Below, one piece after another: positions 1-7,954 of a stretch of DNA of 54,322 nt. The stretch comes from JABMRP01 sp964444795. Its GTDB lineage: Bacteria > Planctomycetota > Planctomycetia > Pirellulales > Thermoguttaceae. The notes under the pieces were generated by a model that searched no databases, was not told the DNA's origin, and saw only the letters and a list, made by a program, of their open reading frames with translations. The position numbers and the translations under genes are program-made. The stretch lies in contig CAYUIQ010000022.1 in NCBI GenBank assembly GCA_964444795.1, positions 1 through 54,322 on the forward strand. Reading direction: 5' to 3'. Positions within the stretch are counted from its first letter, which is position 1. Every line of letters starts with the position of its first letter.

Positions 1-48
1 GCTGCTCAAACTATCGATTGAACTGACTCTCGCTATTCGCTTGCGTAA

Positions 49-411
49 GGGCTAGACAACCTGGTCAAGCCCAACGGCGTTATCGGCACGGCTGACGGGA
101 AACTGCTATACGTGGCGGACGCAGGCGACAGCAAGACCTACGTCTACCGCATCGGGCCGGACGGCTCGTTGACCGACCGCAAGCTGATCGCGCCGGTGGG
201 CTCTGACGGCATGACGCTCGACGAGCAGGGAAACCTGTACTTGTCGCGCGGAGCCGTGCATATCTACAGCCCCGAGGGCAAGAACATCGCCACCATCGAG
301 GTTCCCGAAGCCCCGTCCAACGTCTGCTTCGGTGGGAAGGATCGACGCACGCTGTTCATCACTGCCCGCAAGGGTCTGTACTCGATTCGCATGAACGTCC
401 GAGGTCAATAG
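49..411 (+). pseudogene. SMP-30/gluconolactonase-like fragment, 5' truncated
   Basis: The frame is open from base 49, just after an in-frame TAA at 46-48, to the stop at 409-411. It reads as the C-terminal part of a six-bladed SMP-30/gluconolactonase/LRE-like propeller: LVKPNGV, then LLYVADAGD, then a blade with DGMTLDEQGNLY. Family proteins are about 300 residues and only about 120 are present. The only starts in frame (for example GTG at 112) fall inside conserved sequence. The N-terminal half is therefore missing and the copy is probably dead or cut by the contig edge. Enzymes of this family hydrolyse lactones, but nothing can be said about this copy's substrate. Confidence 0.6.
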
Positions 412-445
412 ATTTTGATGCGTTGTCGCTACGCGGGAGTAGGCT

Positions 446-1435
446 ATGCTCATCACGCCTGAGAAGAACCGCAAGAACCGACGATATGCTCTCATCCTTG
501 CAGGCTTCTTCACTGTCGTGCCCGGTATCATTGGCTACTTCCATCCCCTGTTTCTCCCCTCTATTCTGCTAGGTGTGTTCGTCTATTGGCTCGCGAGGCG
601 GCGGTGTTTGCGGCGAATGGACGTGATGAATCGACCGTTTTCCCCAGCCTGGGAGGTGATGCTTCAAACACATGTTGCTTACTACAATGCGCTGAATGAC
701 TCCGAGAAGGAGAGGTTTCGGCAGCTTATCAAGGTCTTCCTCGATGAGATGCGGATCACGGGGATACGCACGGAAGTAGACGATCTCTGCCGAGTGCTGG
801 TCGCCGCCAGCGCCATCATCCCCATCTTCGGTTTTCCTGATTGGGAGTATGCCGGGCTGGGTGAAGTGTTGATCTACCCCTCCGCGTTCGGGCGCAACTA
901 CTCCACCGACGAGGAGGCCGATACCCTGGGCATGGTCGGCTTGGGACACCTCAGCGGCACGATGGTTCTTTCCAAACCGGATTTGATTGGAGGCTTTACC
1001 AATCCTAGAGACAAGCGGAATGTTGGGATTCATGAGTTTGCCCATCTGGTCGACAAGGCCGACGGAACGGTAGATGGCATCCCCGCAGGAATCCCTCCAG
1101 AGGTCGTTCGTCCCTGGATCGAGTGGATGGGCAAAGAACTGGCGCAACCTCCGAGAAAGCGGTCCCACATCCACAAGTACGCCTACACAAACGAAGCGGA
1201 GTATCTCGCCGTTCTTACCGAATACCTCTTTGAAGCCCCTGAGGTTCTTCAGCGAAAGAACCCGGAGATGTATCAAATGCTTCAGGGGATGTTTCGCCAG
1301 AACACCAAGAGTCTCCTTGCCGGAGCGGTGCTTCGGCGGCGGAGAGTGGGCCGCAACTCTCCGTGCCCCTGTGGCAGCGGTAAGAAGTACAAGAAGTGTT
1401 GCCGTCTTCGGACGCAACAAGGTACTCCGGCCTAA
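446..1435 (+). CDS. MtfA-like zinc peptidase with C-terminal SEC-C motif
   Basis: A 329-residue protein. Two N-terminal hydrophobic segments (residues about 15-48) suggest a membrane anchor. The centre has an HEFAHLVDKADG motif, the HExxH-type zinc site of the MtfA (Mlc titration factor A) family, with a downstream EAEYLAVLTEY stretch that would supply the glutamate ligand. The end is RRRRVGRNSPCPCGSGKKYKKCC, here split as RNSPCPCGSG plus KKYKKCC, a SEC-C zinc-binding tail. MtfA proteins are M90-type peptidases linked to glucose-regulator control in enterobacteria. The anchor plus SEC-C combination is common in other phyla. The start ATG at 446 follows a GGGAG-like site. Function as a peptidase is inferred from motifs only. 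Confidence 0.85.
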   Translation: MLITPEKNRKNRRYALILAGFFTVVPGIIGYFHPLFLPSILLGVFVYWLARRRCLRRMDVMNRPFSPAWEVMLQTHVAYYNALNDSEKERFRQLIKVFLDEMRITGIRTEVDDLCRVLVAASAIIPIFGFPDWEYAGLGEVLIYPSAFGRNYSTDEEADTLGMVGLGHLSGTMVLSKPDLIGGFTNPRDKRNVGIHEFAHLVDKADGTVDGIPAGIPPEVVRPWIEWMGKELAQPPRKRSHIHKYAYTNEAEYLAVLTEYLFEAPEVLQRKNPEMYQMLQGMFRQNTKSLLAGAVLRRRRVGRNSPCPCGSGKKYKKCCRLRTQQGTPA

Positions 1436-1862
1436 CGACGCAGTGAAGCCATTCTGCTCCACAAGTCACTCTGCCACAATCACTTCGGGTATGTTGCCGC
1501 TGGGCAACGCCCTGACGACCCGCTCCACGTTCCGCGCCCGGCCACCGGCACCGTGCTGCTCGCCACCGAGCACCCGTGTATGCGAATCCAGTCCGGCGGG
1601 TCGAAACACCCGTTGAGCGCGTAGAACTAAACCGCCGTGCAGCCCCGCGCCGATCTGCACCGAGCCCGGCGGCCCATGCCCCAGCAGGTGCAGGATGTGT
1701 AGCTTGTCCTGACCCAACGGGCAGCACCGATTCGACCGTCCAGATGTTGCAGGGCACGTCTGGATGGTATAATACACCGGCGTGCCGCGCAAATTGGAGC
1801 TGTCTGATGAGACTATGAACAGAGAGATTGTGTGCTGTGTGCCTGATCTGGAGATAAAGACA
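1436..1862. other. Intergenic region with possible decayed minus-strand gene
   Basis: No convincing intact gene lies here. The minus-strand frame ending at 1466 contains a stretch (for example RVVRALPSGNIPEVIVAE at its end) that reads like the C-terminus of a real protein, but upstream it turns into non-coding-like sequence. It may be a 3' remnant. Confidence 0.3.
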
Positions 1863-2774
1863 ATGCGACAGGCGGTTTCGGTTCTTCGACAAATGGACTT
1901 GTTGGCTCTGCTGGCAAGCATTCTGACGGTTTGGGCCTTTGCCGCTCCCGTGGTTGGCGCGGATACGGCGGCCACGCCGGAACGGATCGCGCTTTGGCCT
2001 GGCCAGACACCCCCGAGCAAGGCCGCGATCACGGTTCATCATCCGGCCAACGGTAATGGAGCGGCCGTGGTGATCTGCCCCGGCGGAGGGTACGGAGGAT
2101 TGGTGACCGGACCAGAAGGGCATGGCGTCGCGCGCTGGCTCAACGAGCACGGAATTGTGGGAATCGTGCTGGAGTACGAGCTTCCCAAGGGGCGGCCATT
2201 GGTTCCGCTCGGCGATGTCCAGCGTGCGCTTCGCACGGCTCGCGCCAACGCCAGAAGCTGGAAACTGGACGGGAATCGCATCGGAGTAATGGGATTCTCC
2301 GCTGGCGGCCATTTGGCTTCGACCGCCGGGACGCACTTCGACGCGGGCGATCCGAAGGCGACCGACCCCATCGACCGCGTGAGTTGTCGCCCGGACTTCA
2401 TGGTCTTGATCTATCCGGTCATCACGATGGGCGAAAAGACTCATCGCGGGTCGAAACAGAACCTCTTGGGCAAAGACCCCTCGGCCGAATCCATAGCGTT
2501 ATTCTCCAACGAGACGCAGGTGACGAAGAACACGCCACCCGCTTTCTTAGCGCACGCCAAAGACGACAAGGCCGTTGTGCCCGACAACAGCCGACTATTT
2601 CACAAGGCACTCAAGACGCACAACGTCGCGAGTGCATATCTGGAGTTGCCAAGTGGCGGGCACGGCCTCAACGGCTATCGTGGACCGATGTGGGAAGCGT
2701 GGCAAACCGGGGCACTGCGATGGTTAGCCTCGCAGGAGATAATTCCCGTGGCTTCTGCGAAGGTCAAGAAATAA
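1863..2774 (+). CDS. Secreted alpha/beta-hydrolase (acetyl-xylan-esterase-like)
   Basis: A 303-residue alpha/beta-hydrolase. The start at 1863 gives a signal peptide with a hydrophobic core (LLALLASILTVWAFAA) ending near VVGA. An earlier in-frame ATG at 1782 adds a charged stretch with no export function. The nucleophile elbow is GFSAGGH, the oxyanion region is CPGGGYGG, the acid lies in AHAKDDKAV and the catalytic histidine in SGGHGL. This layout (HGG-like loop plus GxSxGG) matches the planctomycete esterase/lipase (BD-FAE, acetyl-xylan esterase) group that deacetylates plant or algal polysaccharide. The product would act in the periplasm or outside the cell. The substrate is not determined by the sequence. 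Confidence 0.85.
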   Translation: MRQAVSVLRQMDLLALLASILTVWAFAAPVVGADTAATPERIALWPGQTPPSKAAITVHHPANGNGAAVVICPGGGYGGLVTGPEGHGVARWLNEHGIVGIVLEYELPKGRPLVPLGDVQRALRTARANARSWKLDGNRIGVMGFSAGGHLASTAGTHFDAGDPKATDPIDRVSCRPDFMVLIYPVITMGEKTHRGSKQNLLGKDPSAESIALFSNETQVTKNTPPAFLAHAKDDKAVVPDNSRLFHKALKTHNVASAYLELPSGGHGLNGYRGPMWEAWQTGALRWLASQEIIPVASAKVKK

Positions 2775-2805
2775 CCCTTTGATTTCGCAGACCAGAAGGT
2801 CATAG

Positions 2806-2845
2806 GAAAAAACGCCCCCAGCCCAATCACTCCGGCCGGGGGCGT
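2806..2845 (-). terminator. Rho-independent terminator of the Ro60 gene
   Basis: An 8-bp GC stem (2812-2819 with 2838-2845) is followed on the minus strand by six T residues (2811-2806). It sits just past the Ro60 stop codon at 2852, so it closes the minus-strand transcript. Confidence 0.75.
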
Positions 2846-2851
2846 CTTCGA

Positions 2852-4474
<1,623 letters not shown>

Positions 4475-4537
4475 TATGACCTCCTTCAAAAAAGATCCGA
4501 CGAAGGGTGGGCAGAATCGCCGCGTCACGTGGACGCT

Positions 4538-4635
4538 GGGAAGCTCCCGCTTCCCTGGCATTGGGGTTTGGTGGATGTATTCCGCACCGGCAGTCGGATC
4601 GGTGTATCAGCACTCGACGAAGCGATGCTTAGAGG
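4538..4635 (-). ncRNA. Y RNA-like unit R0, in the Ro60 leader
   Basis: The copy nearest the protein gene. On the minus strand it has the core CTTCGTCG ... CGACTGCCGG ... GGAATACAT (4575-4622). The GTCG/CGAC inner stem is kept. A perfect 7-bp hairpin with a GGGA tetraloop (4538-4555) follows where other units have a T arm. It lies 64 bases upstream of the Ro60 start codon, so it is part of the mRNA leader or is processed from it. Confidence 0.6.
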
Positions 4636-4662
4636 ACCCGTCCGTGAGAATCCGTACTATCA

Positions 4663-4804
4663 GCGGACGGGGCGGGACTTGAACCCGCAAGACCTTTCGG
4701 TCGTTTGCCATGTACTCCAAACGGACAGTCGAGTGTGTATTGAATCCTGACGAAGTTGTGAATCAGAGACGTTACGGCGGCTTTACCAGTTTGCCTACCG
4801 CGCC
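4663..4804 (-). ncRNA. Y RNA-like unit R1 with tRNA-like D and T arms
   Basis: Minus-strand order: D-arm-like GGC-AAACTGGTAAA-GCC, then CTCTGA ... ACAACTTCGTCA ... CGACTGTCC ... TTGGAGTACATGG, then a GACC-GAAA-GGTC mini-hairpin, then a clean T arm (GCGGG TTCAAGT CCCGC). CTCTGA pairs with TTGGAG through two G-U pairs where R2 uses Watson-Crick pairs, so the lower stem is kept by covariation. The acceptor stem is imperfect. No anticodon arm is present. Confidence 0.7.
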
Positions 4805-4814
4805 ATGTCAATGA

Positions 4815-4941
4815 CGACGCGGGTGGGACTCGAACCCACAACCTGCGGATTGTAGATCATGTACTCCGAGTCGGCAGTCGGTCATGTTTCGGTGGCGACG
4901 AAGTTGTGGTCGGAGGTTGGCTCGCCCATTGAGCCCGCCCC
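4815..4941 (-). ncRNA. Y RNA-like unit R2, best-formed tRNA mimic
   Basis: The acceptor GGGGCGG pairs with CCGCGTC (one G-U, one G-G). The D arm is GCTC-AATGGGC-GAGC and the T arm is GTGGG TTCGAGT CCCAC. In place of the anticodon arm there is a long stem: CTCCGA pairs with TCGGAG, an internal loop carries ACAACTTC opposite TGCCGAC, then GTCG pairs with CGAC. This is a tRNA-like module plus a Ro-binding-type stem, the layout described for bacterial YrlA Y RNAs. Confidence 0.75.
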
Positions 4942-4958
4942 GAGTGTCCAACATCAAA

Positions 4959-5087
4959 GTCGGGGCGATGAGAATCGAACTCACATGTACTCCGAACCGG
5001 CAGTCGCCGTCGTATCCAAATGCCCAACGAAGGTTTGCCAAGAGGTGCTTTCGCTACGGCCGTCCGTACCGACGAGGTAAATCGCCG
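4959..5087 (-). ncRNA. Y RNA-like unit R3
   Basis: Core CAAACCTTCGTTG ... GGCGACTGCC ... TTCGGAGTACATG on the minus strand. The inner stem is GTTG/CGAC. The T arm is GTGAG TTCGATT CTCAT, and GGCGAT near 5086 can pair with ATCGCC at the 3' end. Internal GCGAAAGC and TACGG/CCGTA mini-hairpins replace a standard D arm. The exact ends are uncertain. Confidence 0.65.
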
Positions 5088-5124
5088 ATTGTTGACTGGC
5101 CCCTTCGTCTTCGAGAGACTTCAG

Positions 5125-5262
5125 CGCCGCTGACTAGCCGGTCGCCCGGCATCGCTACCTTAGGACCGTCATGTACTCCCAGCAGGCAGTTGGGCTCTTG
5201 TATCAAGGGCCATCCAACGAGGGTTTGGTTCGGACATCTTTCTTGCAAAAAGAGATGTAGTC
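5125..5262 (-). ncRNA. Y RNA-like unit R4 with 23S rRNA-like segment
   Basis: Core CAAACCCTCGTTG ... CCAACTGCC ... GGGAGTACATG, with an apical hairpin GGCCCTTG-ATA-CAAGAGCC and a GTTG/CAAC inner stem. It lacks a T arm; instead a GCCGG-GCGA-CCGGC hairpin (5137-5150) follows. Bases 5152-5169 match, on the minus strand, an 18-base universally conserved 23S rRNA segment (ACGGTCCTAAGGTAGCGA). Confidence 0.6.
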
Positions 5263-5280
5263 TGAACCGGCAGTTGGACG
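5250..5280 (-). ncRNA. Partial Y RNA-like core R5
   Basis: Only the 3' half of the shared core is recognisable on the minus strand (CAACTGCCGGTT ... AGACTACAT). The 5' strand containing CTTCGTYG is missing and a tRNA-Cys-like gene lies directly upstream. A 25-base hairpin (ACATCT/AGATGT plus inner pairs) follows. Probably a decayed unit. Confidence 0.4.
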
Positions 5281-5283
5281 GTC

Positions 5284-5356
5284 AGAGACGCCGGTGGGAG
5301 TCGAACCCACTTCGACCTCCCTTGCAGCCGGTTGCCGTGCCGTCTTGCTCCAGCGT
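5284..5356 (-). tRNA. tRNA-Cys(GCA)-like, degenerate anticodon stem
   Basis: The acceptor GACGCTG/CGGCGTC and T arm GTGGG TTCGACT CCCAC are good, and the loop reads CTGCAAG (anticodon GCA). The two sides of the anticodon stem do not pair beyond ACC/GGT, so this may be a pseudo-tRNA. Confidence 0.5.
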
Positions 5357-5362
5357 CTTTTG

Positions 5363-5436
5363 AAAGCGGAAAGTGGAAAGCCGAGCAATCGACCCTCCAC
5401 CTTCTCTTCCGCTTTCGGCTTTCCACTTTCCGCTTT
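5363..5436. repeat. Perfect 22-bp inverted repeat
   Basis: Bases 5363-5384 and 5415-5436 are exact reverse complements separated by 30 bases, forming a long purine/pyrimidine-rich hairpin just past the HNH gene stop. No T run follows the stem, so a classical terminator role is doubtful. It may be a mobile intergenic repeat. Confidence 0.8.
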
Positions 5437-5455
5437 GGGAAGAGCGTTTTCACAT

Positions 5456-6052
5456 CTACTTCTCCAGCGCGACGTTCCAGTACGCCTCGCTGACGAACTT
5501 CGACCAACTCTCGATCCGCACCTCGTGGGCCGCGTAAAGCGGATTCCACGTCGGCCGGACCAGCTTGTGGCGCAGGCGCATACCGGCTTGCTGGGGCGTG
5601 CGGTCGGCCTTGTGCTTGTTACACGCCAGGCATGCCAGCACACAGTTGTCCCAGCGCGACTCGCCGCCCTGCGCACGAGGAACGACGTGGTCAAGCGTCA
5701 ACTCTTCGCTGCCCGGTTGGGCACCGCAATACTGGCAGGTGAACCGGTCGCGCTTGAAGATGTTCCGCCGGCTGAACGTCACGGCCGTTGTGGGCAGCCG
5801 GTCGTAACCGGTCAGCGTGACCACCTCCGGCACCCGCAGCCGGAACCGCACGGCCTGGATGAACCGCTCGCCGTCGTGTGGGCGCAGCGTCGACCAGTCC
5901 TCCCAGGTGTAGAGCTGGTAGTCGGCCGGGTCCACCACGCGCGCCGACTCGTTCCACAGCAGGACCAGTGCCCGGGCCACCGTGGCCACGTTCACCGGTT
6001 GCCAGTTGCGGTTCAAGACCAGCGCCGGGCGATTCAGTACTTTGGCAACCAT
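5456..6052 (-). CDS. HNH endonuclease
   Basis: A 198-residue protein. The HNH (McrA-like) fold begins near residue 100: RDRFTCQYCG supplies the first zinc cysteine pair, LTLDHVVPRAQGG the catalytic DH with downstream N in DNCVLAC, and CLACNKHKAD the second zinc pair. The N-terminal half (VLNRNWQPVNV ... WEDW) is the extension seen in a conserved family found in planctomycetes and cyanobacteria. The start at 6052 follows GGAG by about nine bases. It is embedded between tRNA-His and the Y RNA-like units on the same strand, so it is probably co-transcribed with them. Whether it acts on DNA or RNA cannot be told. Confidence 0.88.
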   Translation of the reverse strand: MVAKVLNRPALVLNRNWQPVNVATVARALVLLWNESARVVDPADYQLYTWEDWSTLRPHDGERFIQAVRFRLRVPEVVTLTGYDRLPTTAVTFSRRNIFKRDRFTCQYCGAQPGSEELTLDHVVPRAQGGESRWDNCVLACLACNKHKADRTPQQAGMRLRHKLVRPTWNPLYAAHEVRIESWSKFVSEAYWNVALEK

Positions 6053-6153
6053 CGTTCATCTCCAATCCATTTCTTGACTCCGACACATGCGGTGATCGTC
6101 GTGCGAACCGCAAAGGCCGTCCGGCGATCGTTCGGCGCACCGGACTCCAAAAG

Positions 6154-6227
6154 GTTGGCCGACCGGACTCGAACCGGCACATACCTGGGTCACAGCCAAG
6201 TGCTCTGCCAATTAAGCTACGGCCAAC
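6154..6227 (-). tRNA. tRNA-His(GTG)
   Basis: The anticodon loop is CTGTGAC in a 5-bp stem. The acceptor is TTGGCCG/CGGCCAA with the extra 5' G typical of His, and the T loop is TTCGAGT. CCA is not encoded, as for all tRNAs in this array. Confidence 0.9.
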
Positions 6228-6245
6228 ATGTCGATCCTCTTCCAG

Positions 6246-6330
6246 CGGAAGGCATGGGATTTGAACCCACATGACCCGAAGGTCGCCGGTTTAGCAAACC
6301 GGTCCGGCAAACCGTATCCGGCTACCTTCC
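6246..6330 (-). tRNA. tRNA-Ser(GCT)
   Basis: Loop TTGCTAA in an ACCGG/CCGGC-type stem, long variable arm (GACC-TTC-GGGTC), acceptor GGAAGGT/TGCCTTCC. Confidence 0.9.
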
Positions 6331-6341
6331 GTATATGTCAG

Positions 6342-6412
6342 TGGACCCACCGGGAATCGAACCCGGATTGCCAGTCTGCCGAACTGGAGTCTTTCCGTTG
6401 GACCATGAGCCC
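6342..6412 (-). tRNA. tRNA-Ala(GGC), C33
   Basis: Stem CCAGT/ACTGG with loop TCGGCAG, giving anticodon GGC but a C at position 33 where U is nearly universal. The acceptor GGGCTCA/TGGGTCC has the G3-U70 alanine identity pair. Confidence 0.75.
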
Positions 6413-6422
6413 GTATCTTCAG

Positions 6423-6496
6423 TGGACCGGATGGGAATCGAACCCATCACACCGACTTTGCAAGAGTCAGTCGCCTCCCTTGGAACATGCCAGCCC
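6423..6496 (-). tRNA. tRNA-Ala(TGC)
   Basis: Loop CTTGCAA, acceptor GGGCTGG/CCGGTCC with the G3-U70 pair, T arm GATGG TTCGATT CCATC. Confidence 0.85.
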
Positions 6497-6505
6497 GATT
6501 GTCAG

Positions 6506-6598
6506 AGGTCCGCGGTGGGAATCGAGCCCGGTCTCGGGCACCGACGCGCAGCGTTGGTCGCTTACCACGGAGGTGTGCTGCCAGAACACCTACAGACC
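6506..6598 (-). tRNA. tRNA-like, anticodon unclear, carries hairpin insert
   Basis: The acceptor GGTCTGT/GCGGACC and D arm GTG-TTCTGGCAG-CAC are good. The anticodon region (CTCCGTGGTAAG; GGT is the best guess) does not form a proper stem, and a 26-base palindromic segment (6535-6560), also present in the gene at 7783-7876, lies before the T loop. Possibly a pseudo-tRNA. Confidence 0.5.
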
Positions 6599-6604
6599 AT
6601 CGAG

Positions 6605-6677
6605 TGATCCCGGATGGAATCGAACCATCACTCTCCTGGGTGTCATCCAGGCGTCTTCACCATTGGACCACGGGATC
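6605..6677 (-). tRNA. tRNA-Val(GAC)
   Basis: Stem CCTGG/CCAGG, loop ATGACAC, acceptor GATCCCG/CGGGATC, T arm GATGG TTCGATT CCATC. Confidence 0.85.
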
Positions 6678-6684
6678 ATGTCAG

Positions 6685-6760
6685 TGACCGAGGCAGGTGT
6701 CGAACCTGCAAAATCACGAGGCTCTCGACCTCGTCGCTTTGCCTGTTTGCGTACTCGGCC
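6685..6760 (-). tRNA. Short-variable-arm tRNA with Leu anticodon GAG, C33
   Basis: Stem CGAGG/CCTCG with loop TCGAGAG (anticodon GAG, C33). The acceptor GGCCGAG/CTCGGTC and T arm GCAGG TTCGACA CCTGC are sound. The variable region is short (about TGATTTT), unlike normal bacterial tRNA-Leu. Confidence 0.7.
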
Positions 6761-6781
6761 GCCGTCTGTTACACTGCTTTC

Positions 6782-7276
6782 ATGTGCCAAAGCGAGTTCT
6801 TCCTTGCTGAGTCGGATTACGCCCCACTTGCAGAGTTTCCACTTCTTTGGAGATGGACGGACCCGAAGTACGTCCTGCTCTCGGAAGAGCAACTCTCGCA
6901 TATTCGCCCGTTGAACGCGTGCGCCGCACAGAAAGCTCACTCGCTGGGGAGGTTGTGCATCCAGGACCGTTCCCGCCGCCCGTCAATCGAAGTGTTTGAA
7001 CCGTCTGTTGAGTGTGACACATCAGGCGATCCCAGCGATGGTCGATGCTGGCTGGAAGACTTAACCCGTTCGCTCTCTCCTTCCGAGAACATTGTTATCA
7101 CATGGACGGAAGAACTTGCTGTCGCCACGAAACTATCGGTCTTCGTGAAATACTGGGACGACTTCTGCTACCCAATGACGGACGATACCACTGTCTTTCC
7201 CTTTGACATTTCCTGGGTCATCCAGTATTGGCACGAAGAGGTTCTCTATTTCGCGAAGCGTTTGCCAATCGAGTGA
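6782..7276 (+). CDS. Hypothetical protein inside the tRNA array, opposite strand
   Basis: A 164-residue acidic, aromatic-rich protein (MCQSEFFLAESDYAPL ..., with WTDPKYVLLSEEQL and FDISWVIQYWHEEVLYFAK). I do not recognise the family. It is the only plus-strand gene among the minus-strand tRNAs, and its TGA stop at 7274-7276 overlaps the 3' end of the tRNA-Leu(CAG) gene by three bases. There are no signal peptide or membrane segments. Even codon use over 165 codons and the lack of any tRNA in this span support a real gene. No clear ribosome-binding site precedes the ATG at 6782. Confidence 0.65.
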   Translation: MCQSEFFLAESDYAPLAEFPLLWRWTDPKYVLLSEEQLSHIRPLNACAAQKAHSLGRLCIQDRSRRPSIEVFEPSVECDTSGDPSDGRCWLEDLTRSLSPSENIVITWTEELAVATKLSVFVKYWDDFCYPMTDDTTVFPFDISWVIQYWHEEVLYFAKRLPIE

Positions 7277-7357
7277 CGAAGGGGAGAGTCGAACTCCCAC
7301 ACCCTTGCGGGCACGACATTCTGAGCGTCGCGTGTCTACCAATTCCACCACTTCGTC
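7274..7357 (-). tRNA. tRNA-Leu(CAG), class II
   Basis: Loop CTCAGAA, variable arm GCCCGCAAGGGTG, acceptor GACGAAG/CTTCGTC. A normal long-variable-arm leucine tRNA. Confidence 0.88.
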
Positions 7358-7362
7358 ATAAG

Positions 7363-7433
7363 TAGCCCGTACGGGAGTCGAACCCGTATCGCCAGGTTGA
7401 GGGCCTGACATCCTGCCGTTAGACGAACGGGCC
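7363..7433 (-). tRNA. tRNA-Glu(CTC), C33
   Basis: Typical Glu D-arm sequence (CGTCTAACGGCAGGAT). Stem TCAGG/CCTGG with loop CCCTCAA, anticodon CTC, C at position 33. T arm ACGGG TTCGACT CCCGT. Confidence 0.78.
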
Positions 7434-7443
7434 GTACTATCAG

Positions 7444-7527
7444 TGCGCCGGGACGGAGTCGAACCGCCAAGGTCCATACGGACGACTGGGTTACAACCAG
7501 CGGGGCCTGCCAATGCCCAACCGACGC
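7444..7527 (-). tRNA. tRNA-Tyr(GTA)
   Basis: Loop TTGTAAC, long variable arm (CGTCCGTATGGACC), acceptor GCGTCGG/CCGGCGC. Confidence 0.88.
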
Positions 7528-7536
7528 ATATTCAAG

Positions 7537-7610
7537 TGGCACAGGCGGGAGTCGAACCCGCAATCACGAAGGTTTGAGCTTCGCCGCTCTGCCGGTTGGC
7601 GTACCGTGCC
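7537..7610 (-). tRNA. Short-variable-arm tRNA with Leu anticodon CAA
   Basis: Stem CGAAG/CTTCG, loop CTCAAAC. The variable region is only TGATT. Acceptor GGCACGG/CTGTGCC, T arm GCGGG TTCGACT CCCGC. It shares its D-arm sequence with the TAA gene at 7880-7954. Confidence 0.8.
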
Positions 7611-7693
7611 TTTTCATGTCCAGTGGCCAAACGACACGCCGATTCCGACGACGACACCGAGTTGCCAACGTGTTTGATATTGGATACCAAAAA

Positions 7694-7770
7694 GCGTCCC
7701 CGATGGGATTTGAACCCATGGCCTCCACCTTGACAGGGTGGCGAGCACTCCTGACTGCTCCACGAGGACG
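7694..7770 (-). tRNA. tRNA-Asp(GTC)
   Basis: Stem CCACC/GGTGG, loop CTGTCAA, acceptor CGTCCTC/GGGGACG, D stem GAGCA/TGCTC. Confidence 0.85.
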
Positions 7771-7782
7771 TAATTGTTCGAG

Positions 7783-7876
7783 TGGCTCAGGTGGGGTCGA
7801 ACCGGGCACCGACGCGTAGCGTTGGTCGACATCCCTGGTTCTAAGCCAAGGTGGTCTGCCAATTGCCTACCGAGCC
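7783..7876 (-). tRNA. tRNA-Leu(TAG), with hairpin insert
   Basis: Loop CTTAGAA and acceptor GGCTCGG/CTGAGCC are good. The variable region is a long palindrome (ACCAACGC-TAC-GCGTCGGT) shared with the gene at 6506-6598, and the following T stem pairs poorly (CCCGG against CCCAC). Confidence 0.7.
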
Positions 7877-7879
7877 ATG

Positions 7880-7954
7880 TACCCAGAGTAGGGATCGAAC
7901 CTACAAACACCTGGGTTTAAGCCAGGCCGCTCTGCTCACTTGGCGTATCTGGGC
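7880..7954 (-). tRNA. Short-variable-arm tRNA with Leu anticodon TAA
   Basis: Stem CCTGG/CCAGG, loop CTTAAAC, variable region TGTTT, T arm GTAGG TTCGATC CCTAC. A paralogue of the CAA gene at 7537-7610. Its 5' part overlaps the end of the small CDS at 7936-8106. Confidence 0.8.

Noticed and set aside
5152..5169. A homing-endonuclease (I-CeuI-like) insertion site
   Set aside because: The site core is present but the nearby nuclease is HNH, not LAGLIDADG, and there is no rRNA gene or intron here.
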